From Clostridium sp. (GTDB lineage: Bacteria > Bacillota > Clostridia > Clostridiales > Clostridiaceae), in assembly GCF_022482905.1 (NCBI RefSeq), contig NZ_JAKVOI010000001.1:2233958-2297957 (forward strand): 64,000 nucleotides of DNA, read 5' to 3'. This document shows, in pieces, positions 33,604 through 40,813 of this stretch (positions are counted from its first letter, which is position 1; each line of letters begins with the position of its first letter). Both the position numbers and the translations under genes were made by a program. The notes beneath the pieces are model-generated. The model had not been told where the DNA came from and did no database searches. It was given only the letters and a program-made list of their open reading frames with translations.

Positions 33604-34020
33604 CTAATTTAGAGGAGGCATTACAAAAGCCTCTCCTGTTAGAACTTTATGCCCCTCGTCATTAATACAAATAGTTTTTAGTTTAACTATATTTTCATCC
33701 TTGTTTATTTCGGCAACCTCAACTATGGCTTTTACAGTATGGTCTATATACACCGGCAGATTGAATCTTGAATTCTGGCTCAGGTAAATAGTACCTGGCC
33801 CTGGAAGCTTCATGCCTATACAGGCTGATATAATGCCTGTTATCAATGCTCCATGAACTATTCTATTCTTGAATTTATCCTTATATTTGAATTCATCGAC
33901 ATGGAGTGGGTTAAAATCTCCTGTTATTTGAGCAAATAAATTTACATCATTCTCAGATATGACTTTTTCAAAGTAAGCCTTATCTCCAATTTTCAGTTCG
34001 TCAATTGTTAAACCTTTCAT
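33604..34020 (-). CDS. MaoC-like (R)-specific enoyl-CoA hydratase, PhaJ type
   Basis: 138 residues, a single hot-dog domain. The hydratase motif is present: Asp and His in TGDFNPLHVDEFKYKD, then RIVHGALITG. PhaJ proteins hydrate crotonyl-CoA and other enoyl-CoAs to (R)-3-hydroxyacyl-CoA. Crotonyl-CoA is the AbfD product, which may link this gene to the 4-hydroxybutyrate operon, since both lie behind similar sigma54 promoters. It follows luxC after an 87-nt gap with a hairpin. Alternatively it acts on a longer acyl-ACP or acyl-CoA from its own cluster. Confidence 0.85.
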   Translation of the reverse strand: MKGLTIDELKIGDKAYFEKVISENDVNLFAQITGDFNPLHVDEFKYKDKFKNRIVHGALITGIISACIGMKLPGPGTIYLSQNSRFNLPVYIDHTVKAIVEVAEINKDENIVKLKTICINDEGHKVLTGEAFVMPPLN

Positions 34021-34055
34021 AATATAGCTGCCTCCATATGCAAATTAAAATTAAA

Positions 34056-34089
34056 GGGTCAGCGACTCCTTTTTAAAAGTCCGCTACCC
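34056..34089 (-). terminator. Imperfect hairpin between luxC-like and maoC-like genes
   Basis: On the minus strand arms GGGTAGCGGACT and AGTCGCTGACCC pair with two single-base bulges and are followed by TTTAATTTTAATTT. Probably a leaky terminator that lowers expression of the hydratase and activator genes. Confidence 0.55.
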
Positions 34090-34107
34090 GATAAACATAT
34101 TACCCGG

Positions 34108-35397
34108 TTAGATGTTCAAGCTGCACCATCTTACAAGCTCATTTATCATAAAACATCCATCCCAAGGAGAATCATAAGTATTCATTGTACCTATATTTAC
34201 AACTCTGGCTGCACCAGATCTTGTAACCATGTCTGCAAATTTCAGAATTTTGCCTTTGTCCTCAACAGCATAACCTATAGTCTGTATTCTATGGGTCATT
34301 AGACCATCTATATCAAATATACTGTCTATCTGTTTTAAAAAAATACATCTTCCACCTATGGGTTCTTCCAATTTAATATCACCATTGATTAAAATTGTAT
34401 ACTCAAGCCCCTTGCTGCAGAATATATCCTTATCCAGGCTGAGAGCATATACTCCTCTTTCATTTATTATTTTTGCACACTCTGCTTCACTTAAAGTGTT
34501 TTTATACCTTTTACCTAATTTTTCAAGGGATTTTCCCAATATTTCAGCTAAATGCTTCAATGGTACATTACTTTTCTCCACAAATAGAACCTGCGGAGAA
34601 GAACATGCCTTCTGACCAAACAGTATTATATCCATCGCAAGTTTGTCCATGTATTCACATAACTTATGACCCTCCACAACATTCCTGTCAAATACCGCGA
34701 AAGAATATTTTGGCCCAAAGATTATATCCCTGCATGTAGTTTTTTTTGTCAGTGAAGCAATACTGTCAACTGCCTGCTTTCCTCCCCATATGATTCTTGA
34801 GTCAGAAGCTATTGACATTGCCTGATTCATCGATTTATCTTTGCTTGGAAAATATACTATGGATATATTTTTCAATATATCGGAGGAAAAATAGGATTTA
34901 TTATTATAGACAACTTGTATGTCCATCATTGGCTTTAACAGCTTCAACACTATATTAATACTATTCTCAGGTACCCTTGCAATGTTTGAATTTTTAGCTA
35001 TAATAGATTGAAAAATTGAGTAGAGTGCAAGTGTATAAACATTTCCTGCTATCCAATGGCAGCTTATTCCTCTGCCCTGGGCCTTTATAAATCTGCCATT
35101 TCCCCTGAATACAAATTCATCCAGATATTTTCCGTCTCCCAGACTCATTTCTATCAATTTTTCCACATTCGATTTTCTAAAATAAAAGGATAAATAGGCC
35201 ACACCTTCAATTCCAAGAAGCTGTTTATTCACAGACAGCCTTCTGCTGTATTCATTCAGTATTAAAATAATAGCCTGTGACGGTATAGCATTCAGCAATT
35301 TCAAATTTTCCTTCAAATTACTTACTATATCCTTAAAGTTTTTAAAAACCTTTTTTTCTTCAAAAAGGCATCCATTCAATGAATAACAATCTATCAT
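34108..35397 (-). CDS. luxC-like: LuxC-type acyl-CoA/acyl-protein reductase
   Basis: 429 residues, LuxC family of the aldehyde dehydrogenase superfamily. Catalytic Cys in FGQKACSSPQVLF (near residue 262), the GRGISCHWIAGNVY block that binds nucleotide, and the GARVV-like SGAARVVNIG near the C-terminus, followed by the typical DGCFMINELVRW. LuxC reduces an acyl group, handed over from LuxE, to an aldehyde with NADPH. No luciferase genes (luxAB) or LuxD thioesterase are near. It overlaps the LuxE-like gene by 4 nt, so translation is coupled. Confidence 0.88.
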   Translation of the reverse strand: MIDCYSLNGCLFEEKKVFKNFKDIVSNLKENLKLLNAIPSQAIILILNEYSRRLSVNKQLLGIEGVAYLSFYFRKSNVEKLIEMSLGDGKYLDEFVFRGNGRFIKAQGRGISCHWIAGNVYTLALYSIFQSIIAKNSNIARVPENSINIVLKLLKPMMDIQVVYNNKSYFSSDILKNISIVYFPSKDKSMNQAMSIASDSRIIWGGKQAVDSIASLTKKTTCRDIIFGPKYSFAVFDRNVVEGHKLCEYMDKLAMDIILFGQKACSSPQVLFVEKSNVPLKHLAEILGKSLEKLGKRYKNTLSEAECAKIINERGVYALSLDKDIFCSKGLEYTILINGDIKLEEPIGGRCIFLKQIDSIFDIDGLMTHRIQTIGYAVEDKGKILKFADMVTRSGAARVVNIGTMNTYDSPWDGCFMINELVRWCSLNI

Positions 35398-36506
35398 CCA
35401 ATATCCTCCTCTTCTGCAAAAGTGTCACCACACCCTCTGATTTCAGCTTTCTCGACTCTGGATCGAAACTTGAAATACTTTCCGTGCCTTCCGCACCTGC
35501 AGTCATCAATTCCAATAAGTTCCCCTACATCTTCTGTCAGGATACCCTGGGAAGGATAACTTGAGCCTAAAATACTCATAACTTCTATAATTCCACGCTG
35601 TCCTGGTTTTACCTCATCCAGTGTGTTAAAGTCCCTTATTATGACATCTGCGAAGTCCGGGACATGTTTATGTCCGTACTCACAATCTACAAACACAACT
35701 CCAAGCTGTTCTACCATACCATAAAAATCCATTATATTCTCTTTTTTAGTTCCGAATACCCTTGCCGTCCTGCTGTTGAATTCGTCCTTTTCAACGCTTT
35801 CTGATACTAGTTTTTTCCATCCACCACTGTGTAGAAGCTTCATTCCCGGTAATGACAGCTTAATATTCCGCCTCTCCAGTTCTCTTACAAATCTTCTCCA
35901 TATTATATAAGTAAATCCATACACCAGTATGTCTCTGTCTGCATTTTCACATTGGAATTTTTCAAGTCTTGGCAAATTTACTGCCAGCTCACCATCTTTT
36001 TCATCCATTATATAGGTTATACTGCTTGCAAAGTTGCTCACTCCCCTTATGGCAGCACCACGGGCACTCAATATCTGACCATCTTTATTTATAGATTTTG
36101 TATCCAGAATAAGAAGAGGTCTTCTCTTTCCACCAAGAAAACTTTTTAGAGTATTTAAAAGCGCCTGTGTCTGTCTTATGGACGTAAGTCTGTCGAGATA
36201 TATCCTGCTTGGTATTCCCGAAGTTGTAGCACTTGAATTAAGTGTTCTTATTATATTTTCACTATTACAGGTCAGAAGATCAAACTTTTTAAACATGTTT
36301 ACCGGTATAAATGGAACCTGCTTCAAACTTGAAATTCGTGAAACATCCACATTCAGTTTTTTGTACATGCTATTTATATTCGCATTAATTTTATTGGATT
36401 CAAGCTGTCCCTTGATTATATCAAGCAGCTTCTTTTCCTTTTCCTCCTGATACATTTGAAACTGGTCATTTAACACCATATCCTCTATTAAATCTTCTAT
36501 TTTCAT
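35394..36506 (-). CDS. luxE-like: LuxE-type acyl-protein synthetase
   Basis: 370 residues, of the acyl-protein synthetase branch of the adenylate-forming enzymes. Seen: SSATTSGIPSRIYLDR in the place of the ATP-binding P-loop, a DFYGMVEQLG block equivalent to YGxTE, zinc-like CRCGRHG, and RGCGDTF near the C-terminus where LuxE carries the acyl-accepting cysteine. LuxE activates a fatty acid with ATP and passes it, via its own cysteine, to LuxC. Here it may accept the acyl group from the carrier protein system instead. 26 nt from the ligase gene. Confidence 0.85.
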   Translation of the reverse strand: MKIEDLIEDMVLNDQFQMYQEEKEKKLLDIIKGQLESNKINANINSMYKKLNVDVSRISSLKQVPFIPVNMFKKFDLLTCNSENIIRTLNSSATTSGIPSRIYLDRLTSIRQTQALLNTLKSFLGGKRRPLLILDTKSINKDGQILSARGAAIRGVSNFASSITYIMDEKDGELAVNLPRLEKFQCENADRDILVYGFTYIIWRRFVRELERRNIKLSLPGMKLLHSGGWKKLVSESVEKDEFNSRTARVFGTKKENIMDFYGMVEQLGVVFVDCEYGHKHVPDFADVIIRDFNTLDEVKPGQRGIIEVMSILGSSYPSQGILTEDVGELIGIDDCRCGRHGKYFKFRSRVEKAEIRGCGDTFAEEEDIG

Positions 36507-36531
36507 GTATCCTCACCCGTTTCATTTTATT

Positions 36532-38004
36532 TTACATCTGCTTTAATTTTCGGAGGAGAACTTTGCCCGACGAATTTTTAGGAAGTGATGATAAAAATTT
36601 TATATATTTTGGTATTTTGTATCTGGGCAATCTGCTTGAGCAATAGTCAATTATATACTTGGAATCTATACCTTCAGTGTTATTTTTCAAAACTACAAAT
36701 GCCTTTACAGCTTCTCCAAGTATATCATCCTCCACTCCTATAACAGTACATTCAACTACCTGCTGTATACCACATATGGTATTTTCAATTTCTTTTGGAC
36801 TTATTCTGTTTCCGCCGCACTTTATTATATTCTTCTCCCTGGAAACTATGAATATATACCCATCTCCATCTCTATAGGCTAAATCACCTGTATACAAGAG
36901 TCCATTTTTAAGTACCTTTTTTGTTTCCTCTTCATCATTGAAGTATCCTTTCATTATGTTTCCGCCTCTTGCAGCTATCTCTCCAACTTCACCAGTCCCA
37001 GCAGTATTACCATTCTTGTCCAATACAAGCAATTCGGTTCCTGGAATGCCTTTTCCTATAGATCCCAGTTTATTCTTCAACTGCTCCGGTGGAAGATAGG
37101 ATAATCTTGCAGTAGCCTCTGTCTGTCCATACATAATATATATTTGAACACCTTCAAGTGCACTGCACAATTCCGATATAAATACCTCTGGAAGTCTTCC
37201 CCCTGCCTGGGTTACATATCTCAAGGATGGAACTTTGGAATCTTTAATATTGGTAAGCCTCAAAAGTATCTGATAGGTACTTGGCACACCTGCAAAGCCT
37301 GTACAATTATACTTTTTTATATCTTCTATGACAGTCTGTGGAAACATAAATCTATTATTTATTACAATACTTCCGCCGCACCTGAAATGTGTATTCAGCA
37401 GAGAAGTCCCATAACAATAGTAAAATGGAAGTACAACTTCTATGCGGTCATTTTCTTTCAAATTCAAATATTCTATTATTGAATTCGTGTTATACATCAG
37501 ATTATAGTGTGTCAGCATTACACCCTTTGGTTTTGAAGTAGATCCCGATGTAAACATTATAAGAGTCACATCTTCTTTTATATCTACAGAATCACCCGAA
37601 GAAATTTCATTCTCAATTTCACCAATATTCCGTTCACTGTATACTGTAACATCATCAGAAAACAGTTCTTTTATTTTATCAACATATTTCTCCTGACAAA
37701 ATACTGTTTTTATGTTCAATATATTGGAAATATAGGTTATATCGTTTTCAGACATGGATGGATTTATGGGAACACATATGCTGCCGTTCTTTATTACTCC
37801 AAAATAAACTTCTATAAAGAAAGCCGAATTGTCCGAAATTAAAAGCACACTATCCTTCTTTGAATAATTTCTTTCATGTAATAGATTGACTACATAATTT
37901 ATACTGCCGTAAATTTCTCTGTAGCTTGTAATCTGATTCCCCTCTATTACAGCAGTCTTTTCTAAATTTACGGATTTCTCAAATACATAATCCGTGAAGG
38001 TCAT
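36532..38004 (-). CDS. Acyl-CoA/acyl-ACP ligase (AMP-forming)
   Basis: 490 residues, ANL superfamily. P-loop MFTSGSTSKPKGVMLTH (near residue 150), YGQTEAT, TGDLAYRDGDGY, hinge REKNIIKCGGNRISP and the catalytic Lys of GKVLLRKL at the end. It activates a carboxylic acid as AMP-ester and transfers it to CoA or a phosphopantetheine arm. Its start overlaps the stop of the acyl carrier protein gene by 4 nt, which favours loading of that carrier. Substrate unknown; the length is that of stand-alone ligases involved in secondary metabolism. Confidence 0.88.
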   Translation of the reverse strand: MTFTDYVFEKSVNLEKTAVIEGNQITSYREIYGSINYVVNLLHERNYSKKDSVLLISDNSAFFIEVYFGVIKNGSICVPINPSMSENDITYISNILNIKTVFCQEKYVDKIKELFSDDVTVYSERNIGEIENEISSGDSVDIKEDVTLIMFTSGSTSKPKGVMLTHYNLMYNTNSIIEYLNLKENDRIEVVLPFYYCYGTSLLNTHFRCGGSIVINNRFMFPQTVIEDIKKYNCTGFAGVPSTYQILLRLTNIKDSKVPSLRYVTQAGGRLPEVFISELCSALEGVQIYIMYGQTEATARLSYLPPEQLKNKLGSIGKGIPGTELLVLDKNGNTAGTGEVGEIAARGGNIMKGYFNDEEETKKVLKNGLLYTGDLAYRDGDGYIFIVSREKNIIKCGGNRISPKEIENTICGIQQVVECTVIGVEDDILGEAVKAFVVLKNNTEGIDSKYIIDYCSSRLPRYKIPKYIKFLSSLPKNSSGKVLLRKLKQM

Positions 38005-38243
38005 ACTTCTACCCCATATTTATTTAATATTTTTTTTATATCTCCTATAGTGTACATTCTAGATATATCCACCACGTCAAAATTTATATCAAAATTTTCT
38101 TCAAGTCCTGAAACAAGTTCTACATGAGCCAGTGAATCCCAGCTTTTTATTTCATCAGGTCCCATTTCATCTTTAATATTTACTATATCTTTTATATTCA
38201 AAGTATCACAGATTACTTTATTGAATTTATCCAGGTTTTTCAT
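38001..38243 (-). CDS. Acyl carrier protein
   Basis: About 80 residues from MKNLDKF, supported by GGAGG; a longer frame of 11 residues has no site. The phosphopantetheine serine is in SWDSLAHVELV (family DSL). Acidic, helical, single domain. It differs from fatty-acid-synthesis AcpP (usual DSLDxVEL with GAD), so it is a specialised carrier. First gene of the operon, with a sigma54 promoter about 40 nt upstream of the ATG. Confidence 0.88.
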   Translation of the reverse strand: MKNLDKFNKVICDTLNIKDIVNIKDEMGPDEIKSWDSLAHVELVSGLEENFDINFDVVDISRMYTIGDIKKILNKYGVEV

Positions 38244-38293
38244 AGTGTATTCCTCCAAAAATATATTTTGTAACATACTATAATTTTATTGAA

Positions 38294-38309
38294 AGCAATT
38301 ATTATACCA
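38294..38309 (-). promoter_or_regulatory. Sigma54 (-24/-12) promoter of the acyl carrier / LuxE / LuxC operon
   Basis: On the minus strand TGGTATAATAATTGCT: TGG and TTGCT in exact register with TGGCAC-N5-TTGCW. The transcript would begin near 38283, 40 nt before the ATG, the same layout as abfD. A TATAAT string lies inside, but there is no matching -35 box. Confidence 0.65.
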
Positions 38310-38361
38310 CCTCTTGCAACCCCTATATCGCAGTACCTAAACAAATTCTTTCATATATGAT

Positions 38362-38377
38362 TGTTGCACAAATGCAT
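38362..38377. promoter_or_regulatory. Putative activator site A of the acyl carrier operon
   Basis: TGTTGCACAAATGCAT: core TGCA-N4-TGCA, 13 of 16 bases shared with the element upstream of abfD. About 55 bp upstream of the -24 box. Confidence 0.5.
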
Positions 38378-38431
38378 CAATAAAATGGAATATTTATAGT
38401 TATATCTACATTCTGTATATGCTATTATATA

Positions 38432-38447
38432 TGTTGCAAATATGCAT
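38432..38447. promoter_or_regulatory. Putative activator site B of the acyl carrier operon
   Basis: TGTTGCAAATATGCAT: differs from site A in three bases and from the abfD site (TGTTGCAATTATGCAT) in two. The two sites are 70 bp apart start to start, about seven helical turns, which would place bound activator on the same DNA face. Confidence 0.55.
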
Positions 38448-38502
38448 TCTGTTTCCGATTTGCAATTTAAAGAGAGAATGAGATCTTTTCCATATATAAA
38501 TA

Positions 38503-39510
38503 TTATTCGTACAGACCAATTCCTACAAAATAGGCTATTACAACAGATAAAGGTCCTGTTACAACTCTTGAGAATAGAACTGCCGGAACCCCCACTTCCA
38601 CTGTTTCAGGTTCCGCTTCTGCAAGGCTCAATCCAACAGGTATGAAATCACATCCTACCTGTGCATCTATTGCAAACAATGCTGGAAGTGCAAAATGCGG
38701 TGGTATATGTCCTTTGCCTATTTCCGTTCCTACAAGAACTCCCACTACCTGAGCCACAACTGCTCCAGGTCCGAGTATAGGTGAAAGTATGGGCAGTGTA
38801 CAGATAATCGACACTATGATCAGCCCTACAAGAGAACCTGCTGCCGGTGAGATTGCCTTTGCAATAATATTTCCTATACCTGTCTTGTTTATAATTCCAA
38901 TTATCATACATACGAAAGCCATGAATGGAAGTATGTTTTTTATTATTGAATCAATCGTCTCTCTTCCTGCTTCATAGAACTTTCCTATTACATCTCCAAC
39001 ACCTTTCCCAAGCCTTACTATAAAATTCTCTTTCTTCTTTGGTGCCGCTTCAACAGCTGCCGCCACACTTTTCTTTGCCTTATCATCAGGAATATTTGTT
39101 TTTGCTTTTTCCACTTCTGGAGCTGATGATACCGGTGAATTGCCCTCATGGATGGAAATACAGGATTCATTTACATCAGATACATACAGCTGCTCCGTCA
39201 TAAATTTTGCAAGAGGACCTGACTGTCCAACAGATTTTACATTTATAGTAAGTATACCTTTTTTTGGATAAACTCCGCATCTTGCAGTACCTCCACAATC
39301 TATGACAACTGCAGCTATCTCCGCATCGGGAACTCCAGTAGCAAATCCATTTACCAGTTCTGCATTGGTCATTTGGGCAAGCTTATATGCTACAGGATGC
39401 ATGTCCTGTCCCGTTACACATACAATTTTATTCCTTTTTCCTTCCGGTTTTATATAGAGAGGTCCTCCCCAGCCACTTCTTCCTTTTTCAACTTTTACTG
39501 TATTATACAT
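38503..39510 (-). CDS. srlE: PTS glucitol/sorbitol-specific EIIB-C2 component
   Basis: 335 residues. N-terminal GutE/EIIB domain with the phosphorylated Cys in VVIDCGGTARCGVYPKKG (near residue 73), a linker rich in Ala/Lys/Glu (about 125-165), then a membrane domain with about four helices containing the PILSPILGPGAVVAQ and GHIPPHFALPALFAIDAQVG blocks. Works with SrlA to import and phosphorylate D-glucitol or a similar hexitol. Follows srlA by 39 nt. EIIA (srlB) and a glucitol-6-phosphate dehydrogenase are not nearby. Confidence 0.9.
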   Translation of the reverse strand: MYNTVKVEKGRSGWGGPLYIKPEGKRNKIVCVTGQDMHPVAYKLAQMTNAELVNGFATGVPDAEIAAVVIDCGGTARCGVYPKKGILTINVKSVGQSGPLAKFMTEQLYVSDVNESCISIHEGNSPVSSAPEVEKAKTNIPDDKAKKSVAAAVEAAPKKKENFIVRLGKGVGDVIGKFYEAGRETIDSIIKNILPFMAFVCMIIGIINKTGIGNIIAKAISPAAGSLVGLIIVSIICTLPILSPILGPGAVVAQVVGVLVGTEIGKGHIPPHFALPALFAIDAQVGCDFIPVGLSLAEAEPETVEVGVPAVLFSRVVTGPLSVVIAYFVGIGLYE

Positions 39511-39549
39511 GATAACCCTCCTATTTTTTATTTATTGACAAAATCAATG

Positions 39550-40092
39550 TCATACTGGTTGAACCTTTTTATTTTTCTCTTTATTCAGTAAATAGATAGT
39601 AATCCTTTCCGTAAGCAATCCTTTGATAAATATTACAATAACTCCCGTTATAAAATATCTCACGGCAAGTTCACCTACAGGCAGTCCCAGTTTCGTTATT
39701 CCCTGTGCTATACCCATGTAGACAAACAATTCGGCAGGATTTGCATGCGGAAACAGTCCTGTAATCGCATGGACAAATGAAACTGTAGAATCATAATAGG
39801 CTGGTTTATATTTTTCATCCAAAAACTTACCAAAAGTATATGCCATAGGATTCGTTAAAAAGAACACGGCAATAACTGGGAAAACAGTGTATCTTGTTAC
39901 AAGATATTTGGATGAGGATCTGGCTAAATTATTGACTCTTTCTTCACCTATTATCTTGATAAGAGAATTGACAGCCGTAATAAGCACAACTAAAGTAGGC
40001 AAAATTCCCGTAACCATTCCAGTGAAGCTTTTTCCACCCTCCTGAAATAGTCCTATGAACCCCTGAGCAGCATTTGCTAGAGCAGTTAACAT
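39550..40092 (-). CDS. srlA: PTS glucitol/sorbitol-specific EIIC component
   Basis: 180 residues, about four membrane helices: NAAQGFIGLFQEGGKSFTGMV at the N-terminus in pieces, GILPTLVVLITAVN, FFLTNPMAYTFG, FVHAITGLFPHANPAELFVY, GITKLGLPVGELAVRYF. This is the SrlA/GutA family with normal length. GGGAGG ribosome site. A TTGACC box with an AT-rich region 17 nt later in the 5' region is a possible sigmaA promoter. Confidence 0.9.
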   Translation of the reverse strand: MLTALANAAQGFIGLFQEGGKSFTGMVTGILPTLVVLITAVNSLIKIIGEERVNNLARSSSKYLVTRYTVFPVIAVFFLTNPMAYTFGKFLDEKYKPAYYDSTVSFVHAITGLFPHANPAELFVYMGIAQGITKLGLPVGELAVRYFITGVIVIFIKGLLTERITIYLLNKEKNKKVQPV

Positions 40093-40213
40093 GATTCAAA
40101 CCTCCCAATTTTGATTTTTAAATTTTTTATATGTTTTCACAAACAATATTTAATGATATAATTATTTTGGTCAATCTTTGATGTGATGTTTTGATTTGTA
40201 GTAAAATATCATA

Positions 40214-40307
40214 CAAGGATAATTATTTTAGGTGATTGCTGTTTATCCAGCAATTTATGCATCATGCTAAAATCTAGATAGCATATTTAGATTTTAGCAT
40301 TTTTTGA
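40214..40307 (+). ncRNA. Candidate small RNA with terminator, opposite srlA leader
   Basis: A promoter-like pair TTGATG (40178-40183) and TAAAAT (40202-40207) with 18-nt spacing is followed by two hairpins and a terminator: ATTGCTG/CAGCAAT (40235-40254) and TGCTAAAATCTA/TAGATTTTAGCA (40265-40299) with a TTTTTT tail. No protein is encoded in between. It would be a transcript of about 95 nt, divergent from srlA. It could also be a decayed leader. The remaining part of the region to 40.8 kb holds an alcohol dehydrogenase relic, a 14-codon frame (40392-40436, minus, with a GGAGG site) and otherwise nothing I can identify. Confidence 0.35.
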
Positions 40308-40570
40308 GTTTTTATTGAAACCAATTTGGGGCATTGGTTTTCATAACGTTTTCATAGTTGTTTCTTGTTCTTCCCCATCAGGACAATATCGTTAACTATA
40401 CCGGACTCTAACTAAGTTATATATGAATAATTTCATTGCTATAGCCTCCTTTTTTACATTTGTTCTTTTATGAAATATTGTTACAGCATTATAATATAAT
40501 TTCATTTCAAAATAGTCAATATATTTTTATCATATTATGCTTTATTTTTTTCCAAACCGACTCTACAATA

Positions 40571-40666
40571 ATATCAGAAATTACTTTTAACAAGTATTTC
40601 GCTATCTCCTATTTCTTGAGTCAGTCACTCCTCGACTCTAATATTCTCAATGGCATGATAGACCCC
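40571..40666 (-). pseudogene. Relic of the N-terminus of a zinc alcohol dehydrogenase
   Basis: One minus-strand frame reads VYHAIENIRVEE, stop, LTQEIGDSEILVKSNF, stop. This matches the opening strands of MDR dehydrogenases (consensus like YHGIGDIRVEEVPxPEIxDDEVLVKVK). No intact frame continues. It lies between the glucitol PTS and the amidohydrolase gene, so a polyol dehydrogenase once stood here. Confidence 0.4.
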
Positions 40667-40813
40667 TTATTTACATATGTTTTTACAATTTTCTATTTAC
40701 AACTCCATATTTTATGTTATTGTATAACTAATAATAAATAATATTATTCAAATTGAAGGAAATATGCAATTGATTATACAATGGCAATAAGTTTATGGGG
40801 GGCTATTATAAAT

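Noticed and set aside
38530-39500. Plus-strand and alternative frames inside srlE and other genes
   Set aside because: They overlap recognised genes, have no ribosome sites and no family resemblance.
40392-40436. 14-codon leader peptide (MKLFIYNLVRVRYS) with a GGAGG site
   Set aside because: No downstream gene on that strand within attenuation distance and no regulatory residue run; more likely part of the decayed region. Kept only as a note in the small RNA entry.
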